Shown here: in pieces, positions 29,951 through 40,075 of the stretch
Layout of the letters: every line of letters starts with the position of its first letter
How positions within the stretch are numbered: the first letter of the stretch is position 1
Assembly: GCA_029433475.1 (NCBI GenBank)
Contig: JAQTIE010000009.1
Span: forward strand, 124,001-188,000
DNA from: Neisseriaceae bacterium ESL0693
Lineage (GTDB): Bacteria > Pseudomonadota > Gammaproteobacteria > Burkholderiales > Neisseriaceae
Reading direction: 5' to 3'
DNA: 64,000 nucleotides
Program-made: the position numbers and the translations under genes
The notes under the pieces: generated by a model
What the model was told of the DNA's origin: nothing
The model's database searches: none
Seen by the model: only the letters and a program-made list of their open reading frames with translations

Positions 29951-30759
29951 GCTTTGGGCACTATAAGGTCTGACTAAAGATTGCGATACTTACACGCGCT
30001 TATATTCATAACCGTCATAAACTATAATTAAAACTGTCTCAATGCGCCAAAATCGCTACATTGGATTGGATTTTTTCTGTCAAACAAAAACACAATAATA
30101 AATATTTCAAACTGAAAAATGATTTAATCAGTTTTAGCTTATTGTTTTATCTATTGTCATGATTGCTTGAATAGTTCGCCATAACAATAAAGTTGTTGCT
30201 TTGAATTTATTAAGTTTTAATAGATGAGCAGTAATCAGTTTGATTTACAGTAACCGCATGATCGCATTTACAGGGTAAAATTAATTAATTAATCCATTCA
30301 TCATAAAGAAAAATCACCCACCTAAAATCATTATTAAATTAATTCAATCGGCCAATAAGCATGATTCACTGACTTTGATACCAATACCGCTGGCCTATGA
30401 TTTATTAGATATTGAAAATAGATTTATGATTCTAGCTTTATCTTGATCTGGTCTCTGCCGATGCGGCTTATTTTTAGCCTATTCACCACCATACATCTGA
30501 ATAAGCAACAATTAATTACTGTGCATTCTTGCCGCAAACATTAAAATCTGCTCTGCCCACTGCCATCAATTTAGCTACTGCAATATCATAGCCATTCCTT
30601 TACTGGTGTTGATTGGTGTGCAGCAGCAGCCAAAATAGAGAAAGCGATGATTAAAGCGACACCTTTTTGAATTTACAGTTTTATTCTGATATTGTTTCTT
30701 CTGCTTTTACGAATAATACACGGCTTTTGACATAAAAAGATTGTATGATTTTCTATCAA
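29951..30759. other. Gene-free AT-rich region
   Basis: About 0.8 kb between two terminators facing each other, with no open frame of protein character and no RNA gene that I can identify. Neither flanking gene is transcribed from it, so it is neither gene nor promoter for its neighbours. It may be decayed sequence. Confidence 0.55.
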
Positions 30760-30797
30760 TAAAAAACCCTGCCGGAAATAACCAGCGGGGTTTTTAT
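30760..30797 (-). terminator. Terminator after the 159-residue lipoprotein gene
   Basis: AAAAACCCTGC pairs with GCGGGGTTTTT (one G-T wobble) around a 12-nt loop. Long A/T runs on both sides allow termination in either direction. It lies about 25 bp past the stop of the minus-strand lipoprotein gene. Confidence 0.8.
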
Positions 30798-30822
30798 TGT
30801 CTGTTGCTTAATTTAATCTATC

Positions 30823-31302
30823 TTACTGCAATGGTTTCATATGCATTACTTCCATCAGGAAGTTAGTAAACGCAGGATTGGCCGGTTTATTTTGCATATT
30901 TGGCCAACGTTGCTGCCAGCCGTTTAATGCATCCTGAATATAACGTTTGGATTGAGCGGTATCAATATTACCTTGCTGGCTTTCAACAGCACTACGCAAA
31001 TAAATTGCGTACATTTCATCATCAACCGGGTTATGACCTACCCGGGCAATACGGAATTTATCCAGTAATTGTGCTGCCTGAGCTTTGGTGATGCTGTTAT
31101 TGGCCACCTGATAACTCAAGCGTGTGGCTTCATCACGTATTTTGGCAACATCAGTCCAATGGCTGTTTGCCAGACGATAGCCGCCTGCAGCACGACTACC
31201 ATTGACTACCGGCGCACTCTTAACTACAGAGGAGCCATAAGGCAGGGATTCACAACCGCCCAGTAATGATACCAGCAAAAGCATTACCAATGATTTTTTC
31301 AT
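30823..31302 (-). CDS. Putative lipoprotein of unknown function
   Basis: This 159-residue protein has a clear lipoprotein signal peptide, with lipobox LLGGC (cysteine at residue 17). The mature part is mostly helical. Its middle segment (about residues 50-85, TDVAKIRDEATRLSYQV... to AAQLLDKFRIARVGHN) has a heptad-like pattern, and it ends MHMKPLQ. I can name no domain. It is transcribed alone between a terminator and cysK, which points the same way. An envelope-associated role is inferred from the lipobox only. Confidence 0.78.
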   Translation of the reverse strand: MKKSLVMLLLVSLLGGCESLPYGSSVVKSAPVVNGSRAAGGYRLANSHWTDVAKIRDEATRLSYQVANNSITKAQAAQLLDKFRIARVGHNPVDDEMYAIYLRSAVESQQGNIDTAQSKRYIQDALNGWQQRWPNMQNKPANPAFTNFLMEVMHMKPLQ

Positions 31303-31465
31303 AGCCTGTCTACTTTATATATCGCATAAAATAAAGTCATGTGGATACCACTGATTTCCATGGTTATGACTTAGGTTATTTCTTCATTATTCATTATAAC
31401 ACAGTCATCGACCCATCAAAATAAAACCATGCCTGACCAGCTGGCCGGTATTTAAACTCAGATAC

Positions 31466-32398
31466 TTAAATTAAGTCAGCAAATAATGGCGTGGATAAAT
31501 AACGTTCACCATAAGATGGAATCAGCACAACAATTAATTTGTCTTTATTTTCAGGCTTGGCGGCCAATTGCAATGCAGCCCACACCGCTGCACCTGAAGA
31601 AATGCCTACCAGAATACCCTCTTTGGCGGCCATGGCCCGTGCTGTTTCAAAAGCGGCATCATTGGGTACCTGAATAATGTCGTCATAAATATCGATATTA
31701 AGCGTTTTAGGAATAAAACCGGCACCAATACCCTGAATCGGATGAGGCCCTTTGGTACCGCCAGACAATACCGGCGAAGATTCCGGTTCAACCGCACAGA
31801 TTTGTACACCTGGTTTTTTCTGCTTCAATACTTCGCCCACACCGGTGATGGTGCCGCCAGTGCCCACACCGGCCACAAAAATATCAATCTGACCATCCGT
31901 ATCCTGCCATATTTCCTCTGCTGTTGTCTGGCGGTGAATCTCCGGATTAGCCGGATTTTCAAATTGCTGTGGCATAAAATATTTATTTGGGTCAGAGTCA
32001 ACCAAAGCCTGCGCACGGGCAATGGCACCGGGCATGCCTTCTGCACCTGGCGTCAGAATCAATTCAGCACCAAAAGCACGCAATAACATACGTCGTTCTT
32101 TGCTCATGCTTTCCGGCATGGTAATCACAATTTTATAACCCCGAGCGGCACAGACCATAGCCAGACCAATGCCGGTATTGCCACTGGTGGGCTCTACAAT
32201 CACCGTATCTTTATGAATTTTTCCAGCTTTTTCGGCTGCATCAATCATACTTACCGCAATGCGGTCTTTAACGCTATTGCCGGGATTAAAAAACTCCAGT
32301 TTCGCAACCACTTTCCCTGGCAGGTCTTGAGTCAGGCGATTTAATTGAACCAATGGCGTATGGCCAATCAAGTCAGTAATACTGGGCGCAATATTCAT
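31466..32398 (-). CDS. cysK: Cysteine synthase A (O-acetylserine sulfhydrylase)
   Basis: This PLP enzyme makes cysteine from O-acetylserine and sulfide. The PLP lysine is in [11 protein letters not shown] (about 38-48), the substrate loop is [11 protein letters not shown] (about 67-77), and the phosphate-binding glycine loop is [11 protein letters not shown] (about 176-186). Length 310 is typical of CysK. The C-terminus ends in an aliphatic residue after [12 protein letters not shown], as in CysK proteins. It is monocistronic; the gap upstream to acnB holds its promoter. Confidence 0.95.
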   Translation of the reverse strand: MNIAPSITDLIGHTPLVQLNRLTQDLPGKVVAKLEFFNPGNSVKDRIAVSMIDAAEKAGKIHKDTVIVEPTSGNTGIGLAMVCAARGYKIVITMPESMSKERRMLLRAFGAELILTPGAEGMPGAIARAQALVDSDPNKYFMPQQFENPANPEIHRQTTAEEIWQDTDGQIDIFVAGVGTGGTITGVGEVLKQKKPGVQICAVEPESSPVLSGGTKGPHPIQGIGAGFIPKTLNIDIYDDIIQVPNDAAFETARAMAAKEGILVGISSGAAVWAALQLAAKPENKDKLIVVLIPSYGERYLSTPLFADLI

Positions 32399-32650
32399 GG
32401 CAGTTTCCTTAAAATGGAGATTATAAAATCAAATAAAGACAATCATTAGCCGTGTCTGGTTACTCATTTTTGTCTTTGCCTATTTATACCGCTATTCGGC
32501 AGTCAGATAAAATATTTATTTATTGTATGTATAGAAGTATTGGCTTTATGATAACAATAAATTTGAAAATCATCATAAAAATAATTCATTGCTTGGTTTT
32601 ATCTGAATTCATAAAGCATTGATTAAATAAAATTTACCAGCCCCCGATAA
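32399..32650. other. cysK upstream region
   Basis: About 250 bp of AT-rich DNA between cysK and the acnB terminator. It must hold the cysK promoter. No operator-like palindrome or gene is visible. Confidence 0.45.
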
Positions 32651-32677
32651 AAAAAGCAGCCCTGTCACAGGGCTGCC
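32650..32677 (-). terminator. Terminator after acnB
   Basis: A 9-bp stem, GCAGCCCTG/CAGGGCTGC, with a 3-nt loop is followed on the minus strand by a run of seven T, 35 bp past the acnB stop. Confidence 0.92.
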
Positions 32678-32711
32678 TTGGATTAATGACTGTATAAATA
32701 GCTCTCAACGG

Positions 32712-35297
32712 TTAATTGGCCACTGTTTCTGCCACTTTCACATATTCGTCCATATTATTGAAATTCATATAACGATAAATTTCCAGACCTTTATCATTAA
32801 TGATCGCAATATTTTCGGCATATTCTTCTATGGTCGGAATATGGCCTAATTTGGAACAGATGGCCGCCAATTCAGCAGAACTCAGATACACTTGTGAATT
32901 CTTACCTAAGCGGTTAGGGAAATTACGGGTTGAAGTGGATACCACAGTAGCACCTTCTCGTACTTGTGCCTGATTACCCATACACAAAGAGCAGCCCGGC
33001 ATTTCCATACGTGCGCCCGCACGACCCAGAACGCTATAATAACCTTCGTCAGACAGTTCTTTGGCGTCCATTTTAGTAGGTGGTGCCACCCACAGGCGTA
33101 CAGGTAAATCGGTCTTACCACTTAATAAGGCAGAAGCAGCACGATAGTGACCGATATTGGTCATACAAGAGCCAATAAACACTTCATCAATATGGGTACC
33201 TGCCACATCGGACAATACTTTCACATCATCAGGATCATTCGGGCAGGCCAGAATAGGTTCTTTAATGTCGTCCATATTGATGTCGATAATTGCCGCATAT
33301 TCTGCGTCAGCATCGGCCTGAAGTAATTCAGGTTGTTTTAGCCATTGTTCCATTTTGGCAATCCGTCGTTTCAGCGTACGGGCATCCTGATAACCATTGG
33401 CAATCATGTTTTTCAACAACACAATATTGGATTGCAGGTATTCTTCAATCGGCTCTTTATTCAGTTTAACCGTACAACCAGCAGCTGAGCGTTCGGCAGA
33501 GGCGTCGGTTAATTCAAATGCCTGCTCTACTTTCAGATCTGGCAAGCCTTCAATTTCCAGAATGCGGCCGGAGAAAATATTTTTCTTACCTGCTTTGGCT
33601 ACGGTCAGTAAGCCGGCCTTAATAGCATACAAAGGAATGGCATTAACCAGATCACGCAAGGTAATGCCTGGCTGCATTGTGCCAGAGAAACGTACCAATA
33701 CTGACTCAGGCATATCCAGCGGCATCACACCGGTGGCAGCAGCAAAAGCCACCAGACCGGAGCCAGCCGGGAATGAAATACCCAACGGGAAGCGAGTATG
33801 TGAGTCACCGCCAGTACCGACCATGTCCGGCAGCAACATGCGATTTAACCATGAGTGAATGATGCCATCACCTGGACGTAAAGCCACACCACCACGGGAA
33901 GACATGAATTCAGGCAATTCTTTATGGGTTTTCACGTCCACTGGTTTGGGGTACGCGGCCGTATGGCAGAATGACTGCATCACCAGATCAGCAGAGAATC
34001 CCAGACAGGCCAGATCTTTCAGTTCATCGCGGGTCATGGGGCCAGTGGTGTCTTGTGAGCCGACAGTATTCATGCGCGGTTCACAATAAGTTCCCGGGCG
34101 AACACCCTGACCTTCCGGCAGTCCGCAGGCACGACCAACCATTTTCTGCGCCAGAGAAAAACCGGCATTGCTTGAAGCAGGTGCCTGAGGTAAGCGGAAC
34201 GCATCAGAAGCACTCAAACCAAGCACATCACGTGCTTTGGCGGTTAAGCCACGGCCAATAATCAGATTGATACGGCCGCCGGCCTGCACTTCGTCCAGTA
34301 ATACAGGGGATTTCAGGGCAAATTCGGCAACGGTTTCACCGTTTTTAATAATTTTGCCTTCATAAGGCAGAATATCAACCACGTCACCCATATCCAGCTT
34401 GGAAACATCTACTTCAATCGGCAAAGCACCGGAATCTTCCTGGGTATTAAAGAAAATCGGGGCGATTTTCCCGCCCAGACAGACACCGCCAAAGCGTTTA
34501 TTGGGTACATAAGGAATATCTTTACCGGTATGCCAGATCACAGAATTAGTGGCTGATTTACGTGATGAACCGGTACCGACCACATCACCCACATAAGCCA
34601 GCAAATGACCTTTGGCTTTTAAAGCTTCCAGTTGTCTGATCGGTCCGACTTCACCGGCTTTATCCGGATTAATGCCTTCACGGGCATTTTTCAACATGGC
34701 CAGTGCATGTAATGGAATATCCGGACGACTCCATGCATCCGGTGCAGGAGACAGATCATCGGTATTGGTTTCGCCAGTCACTTTAAATACAGTGACGGTG
34801 ATTTTTTCAGGTACTTTTTCGCGCGCGGTAAACCATTCTGCATTGGCCCAGGAAGTAATCACATCCTTGGCATAGGCATTACCGGCTTTCATTTTTTCTT
34901 CAACATCATGGAACGCATCAAACATGAGCAATGTATGTTTCAGTGCTTCAGCAGCCACCGGCGCCAGTTCTTTGTGATCCAGAAATTCGATTAAAGGATG
35001 AACATTATAGCCGCCAAGCATGGTGCCCAGTAATTGTACTGCCATTTCAGGCGTGATCAGCGGGCTTTGAGCACTACCTTCGGCTACAGCAGCTAAAAAC
35101 GAGGCTTTTACTTTGGAAGCATCATCCACACCAGGTGGTACACGGTGTGATAATAATTCAATCAGGAATTTATCTTCTCCGGCAGGTGGATTTTTCAGTA
35201 ATTCAACCAATTCTTCAGTTTGCTTAGCTGTCAGTGGTAGAGGCGGGATACCTAATGCTTCCCGTTCGGCAGCGGCTGTGCGGTAGGCTTCTAACAT
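32712..35297 (-). CDS. acnB: Aconitate hydratase B
   Basis: Aconitase B isomerises citrate to isocitrate through a 4Fe-4S cluster. The three cluster cysteines lie in [13 protein letters not shown] (about residue 710) and [11 protein letters not shown] (about 767-777). The N-terminal HEAT-like domain (about 1-160) and the order of domains, with the swivelling domain 4 placed early, mark the B type. Length 861 is standard. It is separate from the main TCA block and transcribed alone. Confidence 0.96.
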   Translation of the reverse strand: MLEAYRTAAAEREALGIPPLPLTAKQTEELVELLKNPPAGEDKFLIELLSHRVPPGVDDASKVKASFLAAVAEGSAQSPLITPEMAVQLLGTMLGGYNVHPLIEFLDHKELAPVAAEALKHTLLMFDAFHDVEEKMKAGNAYAKDVITSWANAEWFTAREKVPEKITVTVFKVTGETNTDDLSPAPDAWSRPDIPLHALAMLKNAREGINPDKAGEVGPIRQLEALKAKGHLLAYVGDVVGTGSSRKSATNSVIWHTGKDIPYVPNKRFGGVCLGGKIAPIFFNTQEDSGALPIEVDVSKLDMGDVVDILPYEGKIIKNGETVAEFALKSPVLLDEVQAGGRINLIIGRGLTAKARDVLGLSASDAFRLPQAPASSNAGFSLAQKMVGRACGLPEGQGVRPGTYCEPRMNTVGSQDTTGPMTRDELKDLACLGFSADLVMQSFCHTAAYPKPVDVKTHKELPEFMSSRGGVALRPGDGIIHSWLNRMLLPDMVGTGGDSHTRFPLGISFPAGSGLVAFAAATGVMPLDMPESVLVRFSGTMQPGITLRDLVNAIPLYAIKAGLLTVAKAGKKNIFSGRILEIEGLPDLKVEQAFELTDASAERSAAGCTVKLNKEPIEEYLQSNIVLLKNMIANGYQDARTLKRRIAKMEQWLKQPELLQADADAEYAAIIDINMDDIKEPILACPNDPDDVKVLSDVAGTHIDEVFIGSCMTNIGHYRAASALLSGKTDLPVRLWVAPPTKMDAKELSDEGYYSVLGRAGARMEMPGCSLCMGNQAQVREGATVVSTSTRNFPNRLGKNSQVYLSSAELAAICSKLGHIPTIEEYAENIAIINDKGLEIYRYMNFNNMDEYVKVAETVAN

Positions 35298-35791
35298 CTT
35301 GAACTTCCTTAATGTAATGTTTTTAGATTTTTTTTGATTGTAATTATCATCGCCTTAGCAATAATCATCTTATATTAACCGAAAAAAGCCCAGATTAAAA
35401 CCATTTGTAGTGAAATGTAGTCAGCACTATGAATAAGATTACGCTATTAATACTGAAAACCAGCCATCTTAAACCAAACATCATGTAGTTACTTTAATCA
35501 ATACAAACAATTAGCTATATAAATATTTAAGATAAAAACATTCTGCCATCCTCACCAGACCATTGGCTGACTGACAAAACCGAATATTCGTCAGATAATG
35601 ATTCTGTATCCAATAGATATCAATCGCCATGCCATGATTTATCCATGTTTGGATAGAAATAGAACCGGCGTTGATATGAGCCATAGACCCATCAACGACC
35701 GATTTTACTGTTTACCTCATATTCGGCCCGTACACTGAGCCACTACATGATCCAATCCAGATCTTTCCTTATGGAATAGATCTAACTGATT
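35298..35791. other. Gap between acnB and the M48 protease gene
   Basis: About 490 bp of AT-rich sequence holding the acnB promoter at its left end. I see no gene, terminator or clear operator. Confidence 0.45.
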
Positions 35792-36643
35792 TTATTTTTT
35801 CTGTTTTACCCGTGGTGGCAATGCTTGTTTTCGAGGCTGACTGGCCAGACTTTGCTCATAAATCGGCATCACTTGCGGTAATAATTTCGTCATCGCCTGT
35901 AACCGCGCCTGATTACTGGGGTGGGTCGATAAAATGGCGGGTATATTACTGCCATTGTAATCAGACATTTTCTGCCACAAGCTGATGGCTGCATGCGGAT
36001 CATAACCGGCTCTGGCCATAAGATGTAAACCACCGGCATCGGCCTGACTTTCCTGATAACGTGAAAATGGCAGATTCAACCCATATTTACCCAAAATCTC
36101 GGTTGTGGCATCAATGCCCTGTTCACTCATATTGGTTTTAGCCGCCATCACCGAACTACCCACCTGCATCGCCATATTGGTCAGTACTTGCTGACCAGCA
36201 GCGGCTTTACTGTGTTCGAGTAGCGCATGTGTCATTTCGTGCCCCATGATGGCCGCGATTTCTGCATCGGTTAATTTCAATTGCTCCACAATACCGGTAT
36301 ACACCACCATTTTACCGCCGGGCATGGCAAAAGCATTCAATTCATTACTGCGGATTACATTCAGTTGCCAGTTGAAATCCAGACCTGTCTTATTTTCCTG
36401 TGTGGCATAAGGCACAAGCTGGTTAAAGACATTTTTGACCCGTTTGGCTGTAACTGAGCTGGTATCCAGCACACCTTCACTGTGTGCCTGATTAACGATG
36501 TTCATGTAATTTTTGGCTGCATTATCATTCATTGTCTGTGAATCATAACCCATCATATCAGCCACACTCAGGCAACCACTTAATGAGACCAGCAATACAC
36601 TACCAGTAAGGATTCGTTTCATCCATTGAGTTTGTTTTTTCAT
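35792..36643 (-). CDS. M48-family metalloprotease, lipoprotein
   Basis: A zinc metalloprotease of the M48 (Oma1/LoiP/BepA-like) family with the catalytic HEMTH (HExxH) near residue 135 and the third-ligand region YQESQADAGGLHLMARAG near 200-217. The N-terminus is a lipoprotein signal: KKQTQWMKR, a hydrophobic stretch and lipobox LSGC (cysteine at about 25). That suggests attachment to the outer membrane facing the periplasm, with a role in envelope quality control (inference). The frame is open to 36682, but starting at the Met at 36643 gives a proper signal peptide and a product of 283 residues. It has no TPR domain, so it is not a full BepA. Confidence 0.87.
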   Translation of the reverse strand: MKKQTQWMKRILTGSVLLVSLSGCLSVADMMGYDSQTMNDNAAKNYMNIVNQAHSEGVLDTSSVTAKRVKNVFNQLVPYATQENKTGLDFNWQLNVIRSNELNAFAMPGGKMVVYTGIVEQLKLTDAEIAAIMGHEMTHALLEHSKAAAGQQVLTNMAMQVGSSVMAAKTNMSEQGIDATTEILGKYGLNLPFSRYQESQADAGGLHLMARAGYDPHAAISLWQKMSDYNGSNIPAILSTHPSNQARLQAMTKLLPQVMPIYEQSLASQPRKQALPPRVKQKK

Positions 36644-36810
36644 TATTGACATTACTTTAATAAAATTATGATAATTAAACAAAATAACTACAGGCTATTT
36701 ATACCACATAATCATAATAATCATTATTGATTTAAACTATGTAAAATCTTTTTTTATAAATAAAATCAATAAAATCTGATATTGACATGATGGGTGGTGT
36801 TTATCGCCAA

Positions 36811-36842
36811 TAAAAAAGCCATCATGAACATTCATGATGGCT
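36811..36842 (-). terminator. Terminator after the fumarase gene
   Basis: A 12-bp stem, AGCCATCATGAA/TTCATGATGGCT, with a 2-nt loop is followed by TTTTTT on the minus strand, about 40 bp beyond the stop. Confidence 0.9.
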
Positions 36843-36880
36843 GAACAGCGATAATTTTATCTTATTGTTTATATTTATAA

Positions 36881-38404
36881 TTAATCTTCAACAGGAATAA
36901 TGCCTATTTTAGCCTGCCATTTTTTCGGTGCAATTGCATGCACCGAGTGCCCCTGATGATCTACGGCTACAGTAACCGGCATGTCTTGTACTTTAAATTC
37001 ATAAATGGCCTCCATACCCAAGTCATCAAAAGCCACGACTCTGGCTTCTTTAATCGCTTTAGAAACCAGATAGGCAGCCCCGCCCACGGCCATCAGATAG
37101 ACTGCGTTATTATCGGCTATGGCCTCACAGGCGGCAGCGCCACGCTCCGATTTACCAATCATGCCCAGTAAGCCCGTCTCGTTCAGCATCTGACGGGTAA
37201 ATTTATCCATACGGGTTGAAGTGGTCGGGCCGGCAGGGCCTACGACTTCATCACCCACCGGATCCACCGGTCCGACATAATAAATGATTTTATTAGTGAA
37301 ATCGACCGGTAACGGCTCACCCTTGTTCAGCATATCAATCATGCGTTTATGCGCGGCATCGCGACCGGTGTAAATGGTACCGTTTAATAATAAAACATCA
37401 CCCATCTGCCATGAAGCAATATCTTCTTTGGTCAGGGTATCTACATTGATCCGTTTACCATTGTCAGGGCTGTAGGTAATATCCGGCCAGTCTTCCAGAC
37501 TGGGGGCCTGTAAATCCACAGGACCACTGCCATCCAAGGTAAATTCCACATGGCGGGTAGCGGCACAATTCGGAATCATGGCCACTGGTTTAGAGGCGGC
37601 ATGGGTGGGATAATCCAGAATTTTGACGTCCAGCACGGTGGTTAAGCCGCCCAACCCCTGCGCTCCGATCCCCAGGGCATTGACCTTTTCATAAAGTTCC
37701 AAGCGTAATTGTTCTACCGTAGTCAGTACGGCACCGGCAGCAGCTTTGTCTTTCAACTCATGAATATCGATGTGACTCATTAATGATTCTTTTGCCATTA
37801 ATGCCGCTTTTTCGGGAGTACCGCCGATACCAATACCCAGTATGCCGGGCGGGCACCAGCCAGCACCCATAGTGGGAACAGTTTTTAATACCCAGTCTAC
37901 TATAGAATCAGACGGATTCAGCATGGCCATTTTGGATTTATTTTCTGAACCACCACCTTTGGCCGCACAGGTAACTTCAACCTTATCACCTTTCACAATT
38001 TCCATGTGTACCACCGCCGGCGTATTGTCTTTGGTATTCTGGCGCTTACCGGCAGGGTCTGCCAGTACTGAAGCACGTAATATATTCTCAGGATCAGTAT
38101 AGGCACGACGTACCCCTTCGTTAACCATCTCCTGAACACTTAATTCAGCATCCCATTGGACATTCATGCCCACTTTAAGAAAAACCGTTGCAATACCGGT
38201 GTCCTGGCAAATCGGCCGGTGCCCTTCTGCACTCATGCGGCTATTGACCAGAATCTGAGTCATGGCATCTTTGGCTGCCGGATTCTGTTCCTTTTCCCAT
38301 GCTTTGGTTAATGCCTGAATATAGTCTTTAGGGTGATAATAGCTGATAAACTGAAAAGCATCGGCAATGCTCTGGATAAAATCTTCCTGACGGATAACAG
38401 TCAT
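36881..38404 (-). CDS. fumA: Fumarate hydratase class I (4Fe-4S)
   Basis: It hydrates fumarate to malate; class I enzymes are iron-sulfur dehydratases. Both the N-terminal (alpha) and C-terminal (beta) halves are in one chain. Cluster-cysteine segments include RPICQDTGIATVF (about 63-75) and AMIPNCAATRHVEF near 275, and the beta half has VGPVDPVGDEVVGPAGPTTS near 380. The frame stays open to 38584, but the ATG at 38404 has AAGGAAAAAT before it and gives 507 residues beginning MTVIRQEDFIQSIADAF, like the Neisseria enzyme. It is divergent from trkA across a promoter region rich in palindromes. Confidence 0.95.
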   Translation of the reverse strand: MTVIRQEDFIQSIADAFQFISYYHPKDYIQALTKAWEKEQNPAAKDAMTQILVNSRMSAEGHRPICQDTGIATVFLKVGMNVQWDAELSVQEMVNEGVRRAYTDPENILRASVLADPAGKRQNTKDNTPAVVHMEIVKGDKVEVTCAAKGGGSENKSKMAMLNPSDSIVDWVLKTVPTMGAGWCPPGILGIGIGGTPEKAALMAKESLMSHIDIHELKDKAAAGAVLTTVEQLRLELYEKVNALGIGAQGLGGLTTVLDVKILDYPTHAASKPVAMIPNCAATRHVEFTLDGSGPVDLQAPSLEDWPDITYSPDNGKRINVDTLTKEDIASWQMGDVLLLNGTIYTGRDAAHKRMIDMLNKGEPLPVDFTNKIIYYVGPVDPVGDEVVGPAGPTTSTRMDKFTRQMLNETGLLGMIGKSERGAAACEAIADNNAVYLMAVGGAAYLVSKAIKEARVVAFDDLGMEAIYEFKVQDMPVTVAVDHQGHSVHAIAPKKWQAKIGIIPVED

Positions 38405-38510
38405 AATATTTTTCCTTATGTGGTTTGTGTGATCGGCTGGCAAATTGCCACCACTGGGTTTTCTCATCTGATATGTGCCTGAATTGATTAGCTCAGAATC
38501 ATAGAGGTAC

Positions 38511-38556
38511 ACAATATCATATTGTAACGACAATTGTCGCAGACTGACCAGTCTGC
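38511..38556. promoter_or_regulatory. Cluster of palindromes between fumarase and trkA
   Basis: Three symmetric elements lie within 46 bp: ACAATAT-C-ATATTGT (38511-38525), ACAATTGT (38530-38537) and GCAGACT-GACC-AGTCTGC (38539-38556). The first two share ACAAT/ATTGT half-sites. The cluster sits 107 bp before the fumarase start and about the same distance before trkA, so it could control either or both. No regulator can be named. Confidence 0.45.
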
Positions 38557-38663
38557 CATTGAAACACTTTTGTACCCTCATCAAGCCTTAATATAAAGTT
38601 ATTTGCACAAGCCATGGCAATCGCTACAATAGCACCATTGCTTATTGAGTATATTATATAAAC

Positions 38664-40061
38664 GTGAAAATTCTGATTTTGGGCTGTGGTCAGGTAGGCT
38701 ACACCATTGCCAGCAATTTAGCCAGAATGCCCAGTAATGATGTTACGATTATTGATATTGACGAACATGCCCTGGAAAAAGTCAGTAATCAACTGGACGT
38801 ACAAACGGTAGTGGGTAATGGTGCCTTTCCTTCGGTATTGGATAAGGCCGGCGCGCATGATGCCGACATGATTCTGGCATTGACACGCAGTGATGAAACC
38901 AATATGGCTGCCTGCCGGATGGCGTTTGCAATTTTCAATACCCCCAACCGTATTGCCCGGGTGCGTTTCAGTGATTTTCTGGAATTTGAGACCGGCAGTA
39001 GCGATTACCAGACCACACTGGATGTTTTCAATATCACCGAATCCATCAGTCCGGAACAATTGGTAACAGAACAGATTGTCAATCTGCTGACCTATTCCAG
39101 CGCTTTGCAGATTCTGAGTTTTGCCGATGATAAAGTCCGGCTGATTGTGATGCGGGCGCATGAAGGCGGCTTTCTGGTAGGTCAGCCATTACACGAAATT
39201 CATCAACATTTACCTGCCGAAGTAGACTGTCAGGTCTGCGCCATTTACCGGCACAATCAATTAATTGTACCGACAGCCAGCACTGTTTTGATGGACAATG
39301 ATGAAGTATTTGTACTGATACCCACCGAACATATTGAAAATATCATGCGTGAACTCAGGCCGGCAGTACAACGCACCCGTCGTGTGATGATTGCCGGTGG
39401 TGGAAATATCGGTTATCGCGTGGCCAAACAGCTGGAAAACCGGCTGGATATTAAAATCATTGAACGCAATCAGCACCGTGCCGAATGGCTGGCCGAAAAT
39501 CTGGATAACACACTGGTACTGGTTGGCAACGCTTCAGACGAGAGCCTTTTAGAAAGTGAATATATTGACGACATTGATGTTTTCTGTGCGCTGACCAATG
39601 ATGACGAAAACAATATTATGTCTTCCATGCTGGCTAAAAACATGGGCGCCAAGCGGGTTATGGCCATCATTAACCGCTCCAGTTATGTCGATCTTCTGGA
39701 AGGCAACGCCATTGATATTGTGATTTCACCCCATTTAATTACCATTGGCTCCATTCTGACGCATGTACACATGGGCGACATGGTTTCCGTATATCCCTTG
39801 CGGCGTGGCGCTTCAGAAGCGATTGAAGTGGTGATTCACGGCGATCAGCATACGTCCAAACTGGTCGGTAAAAGCATGTCTGAGGTGCGGTTACCCAGCG
39901 GCTGTTATTTTGCGGCACTGGTCAGAGACAATGAAATCATCATGGCACATGCTGATGCAATTTTAGCCGATGGTGATCATGTTATTTTCTTTGTCGCACG
40001 CCGGCGTGCGGTTAAGGAACTGGAAAAATTAATTCAGGTCAACCTGGGTTTCTTTGCTTAA
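38664..40061 (+). CDS. trkA: Trk potassium uptake regulatory subunit TrkA
   Basis: TrkA is the cytoplasmic NAD-binding subunit gating the Trk K+ channel. It has two tandem RCK units. The first has GCGQVGYTIASNLA (about 7-20), IIDIDEH and VVGNG. The second has GGGNIGYRVAKQLE (about 236-249), then VLVGNASDESLLE. TrkA-C domains follow each. The start is a GTG at 38664. Length 465 is normal. trkH follows 14 bp downstream, so the two form an operon. Confidence 0.95.
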   Translation: MKILILGCGQVGYTIASNLARMPSNDVTIIDIDEHALEKVSNQLDVQTVVGNGAFPSVLDKAGAHDADMILALTRSDETNMAACRMAFAIFNTPNRIARVRFSDFLEFETGSSDYQTTLDVFNITESISPEQLVTEQIVNLLTYSSALQILSFADDKVRLIVMRAHEGGFLVGQPLHEIHQHLPAEVDCQVCAIYRHNQLIVPTASTVLMDNDEVFVLIPTEHIENIMRELRPAVQRTRRVMIAGGGNIGYRVAKQLENRLDIKIIERNQHRAEWLAENLDNTLVLVGNASDESLLESEYIDDIDVFCALTNDDENNIMSSMLAKNMGAKRVMAIINRSSYVDLLEGNAIDIVISPHLITIGSILTHVHMGDMVSVYPLRRGASEAIEVVIHGDQHTSKLVGKSMSEVRLPSGCYFAALVRDNEIIMAHADAILADGDHVIFFVARRRAVKELEKLIQVNLGFFA

Positions 40062-40075
40062 AAAGGTCACATGGT

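Noticed and set aside
32641-32677. GGCTGCCTTGG in the acnB terminator as a second uptake sequence
   Set aside because: It shares only GGCTGCCT with the palindrome after gltA and diverges in the diagnostic TGAA end.
33397-33862. Plus-strand open frames within acnB
   Set aside because: They lie wholly inside a well-conserved gene on the other strand and have no family features. The same holds for the many frames opposite rpsA, pilY1, sucA and sdhA.
36881-38584. Fumarase reading frame extended to 38584 (567 codons)
   Set aside because: The extra 60 codons run through the palindrome-rich divergent promoter. AAGGAAAAAT lies before the ATG at 38404, and the Neisseria enzyme starts at the equivalent place.
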